Shown here piece after piece: positions 48,118 through 48,915 of a DNA stretch of 48,915 bases (positions are counted from its first letter, which is position 1; each line of letters starts with the position of its first letter). The stretch is from Rhizobium sullae (GTDB lineage Bacteria; Pseudomonadota; Alphaproteobacteria; Rhizobiales; Rhizobiaceae). The notes under the pieces were generated by a model, which saw only the letters and a list, made by a program, of their open reading frames with translations, was not told where the DNA came from and did no database searches. A program made the position numbers and the translations under genes. The DNA is taken from assembly GCF_900169785.1 (NCBI RefSeq), contig NZ_FWER01000041.1:11797-60711 (forward strand), written 5' to 3'.

Positions 48118-48915
48118 TCAGTTGGCACCGCTTGCCCGCTGCAGTTCGGCCAGGCGCTCCTGACAAATCGCCGCGACAATCTGGTGCAAGTGTTCGGTCC
48201 GTTCAAGCAGCCAGCCAAGCGCCTCCTCTGTGATCTCGAAGTGCTTCGAGTATCGGGCCTTCACATAAGATTCGTTGAGGATGTTGTACCAGGCAGTATA
48301 GCGGTGCTGGTCACGCGGCCATGCCTCGATCAGCCGGCGGTCCTGATCTTCGGCCAGACTCCGGAGAAATTTCAGATTGTGCGATGGTGGGCTGTAGTTG
48401 GTTAGCACAAGCAGTAGGGTAGCATAGGCTTGTTCGATCGATTGGTGTAAGAGAAACGCTGCCTCTTTAAGGCCGCCCTTTTGGCTCAAATATCCTGATG
48501 CATCCAGGAACCGCACGAACGCAGATGCTCTACTCTCAAAATGCTCCTTGGCAATCCGGTAGGCCTCGGCTTTGGAACGCGGCTTTGGTTCGGCCAGCGG
48601 CCGGTCGTCGAGCTCGTAGAGCACGATGCCCTCGCGCAGGATGTCGACGAAGAAATACTGGCCGTCGGCCAGGAAGTTGTTCACCTCTCTGGCGCCATGG
48701 ACGATCAGCCCGACCGGGGTTTTGACCTGCTTGTCCCACATCAGCCGGTCGGTCGCTTTCTCCCAATACTGCGGTTCCGCCAGTTGTTTGGAATTGACGA
48801 TGACGAGGATATCGTAGTCGGAGCGGTAGCCCTTCATCGTATGCGGCTCGTCGACCCAGGTGCCGCGGCAATACGAACCGAAAAGCAGAATCTTTAAGAT
48901 CCGGCCGCGCTTCTT
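48118..48915 (-). CDS. Nucleotidyltransferase-HEPN protein (5' partial, runs off window)
   Basis: At least 265 residues; the frame is open to the window end, so the start is missing. The N-terminal part is a minimal nucleotidyltransferase domain with ILLFGSYCRGTW (GS motif) followed by SDYDILVIV (two metal-binding Asp). From about residue 115 a HEPN domain follows (FESRASAFVRFL, AAFLLHQSIEQAYATLLLVLTNYSPPSHNLKFLRSL, then a C-terminal helix). Such single-chain fusions relate to MNT/HEPN toxin-antitoxin pairs, in which the transferase modifies or restrains the HEPN RNase. The HEPN R-x4-6-H motif is not clearly present, so RNase activity is doubtful. Confidence 0.85.
   Translation of the reverse strand, partial: KKRGRILKILLFGSYCRGTWVDEPHTMKGYRSDYDILVIVNSKQLAEPQYWEKATDRLMWDKQVKTPVGLIVHGAREVNNFLADGQYFFVDILREGIVLYELDDRPLAEPKPRSKAEAYRIAKEHFESRASAFVRFLDASGYLSQKGGLKEAAFLLHQSIEQAYATLLLVLTNYSPPSHNLKFLRSLAEDQDRRLIEAWPRDQHRYTAWYNILNESYVKARYSKHFEITEEALGWLLERTEHLHQIVAAICQERLAELQRASGAN

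Noticed and set aside
1..48915. CRISPR arrays, tRNA or rRNA genes, intact insertion sequences
   Set aside because: No spaced direct repeats of CRISPR size, no cloverleaf-like segments with CCA-type ends, and no transposase-like frames were found by eye.

Overview
The window looks like a replicon segment from an alphaproteobacterium of the Rhizobiaceae type (Sinorhizobium/Ensifer/Rhizobium-like). This is inferred from high GC, the codon usage, LuxI/GNAT/MmgE-PrpD/NMT1 proteins typical of rhizobia, and the mosaic of ABC-transporter catabolic operons with toxin-antitoxin modules. No rRNA or tRNA gene, insertion sequence or CRISPR array was recognised.

Region 1 (1-19434, all + strand) is a long polysaccharide cluster with a nearly complete periplasmic alginate machinery: an AlgG-type C5-epimerase with a large N-terminal extension (running in from the left edge), a 1005-residue Sel1/TPR protein, AlgX, AlgF, a second giant Sel1 protein, AlgL alginate lyase, a phosphomannomutase, an AlgK-like Sel1 lipoprotein, an AGE-fold mannose-6-phosphate isomerase-like protein, AlgI and AlgJ. 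Catalytic residues of AlgG, AlgX, AlgL, AlgI and AlgJ are present. The polymerase (Alg8/Alg44), AlgD, a GDP-mannose pyrophosphorylase and an AlgE porin are not in the window and may lie upstream. The likely product is an O-acetylated, epimerised, mannuronate-type exopolysaccharide.

Region 2 (19435-24370) begins with decayed genes: an SRAP/YedK remnant and a secreted protein with an in-frame stop. It continues with a LuxI-type acyl-homoserine-lactone synthase that has no LuxR beside it, an atypical PhoB-like response regulator, an amidohydrolase and a GGDEF remnant.

Region 3 (24375-30200) is an accessory stretch rich in toxin-antitoxin genes: an RHH/PIN-like pair, PrlF-YhaV, a frameshifted TacT-like GNAT remnant and ParD-ParE. 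It also holds a membrane protein, a decayed copy of a gene junction found 11 kb further on, an (GGGCACA)8 array and a truncated oxygenase gene.

Region 4 (30249-33994, - strand) is an NMT1/THI5-type ABC transporter operon followed by a non-heme iron oxygenase of the isopenicillin N synthase family. A perfect palindrome lies just upstream of the transporter. A chemoreceptor (34554-36377) and an RTX-protein remnant follow.

Region 5 (36649-47430, - strand) is a second catabolic block: a PotABCD-like ABC importer, then a TauD/TfdA dioxygenase, an RraA-family protein, a nitrilase-superfamily amidohydrolase, a frameshifted MmgE/PrpD gene, an ornithine-cyclodeaminase-family protein and an intact MmgE/PrpD gene. 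The importer and the dioxygenase operon share a tripartite operator of identical spacing (43538-43582 and 47490-47531), which argues that they form one regulon for uptake and breakdown of an unidentified nitrogenous compound. The right edge carries a small hypothetical gene and a nucleotidyltransferase-HEPN protein cut by the window end.
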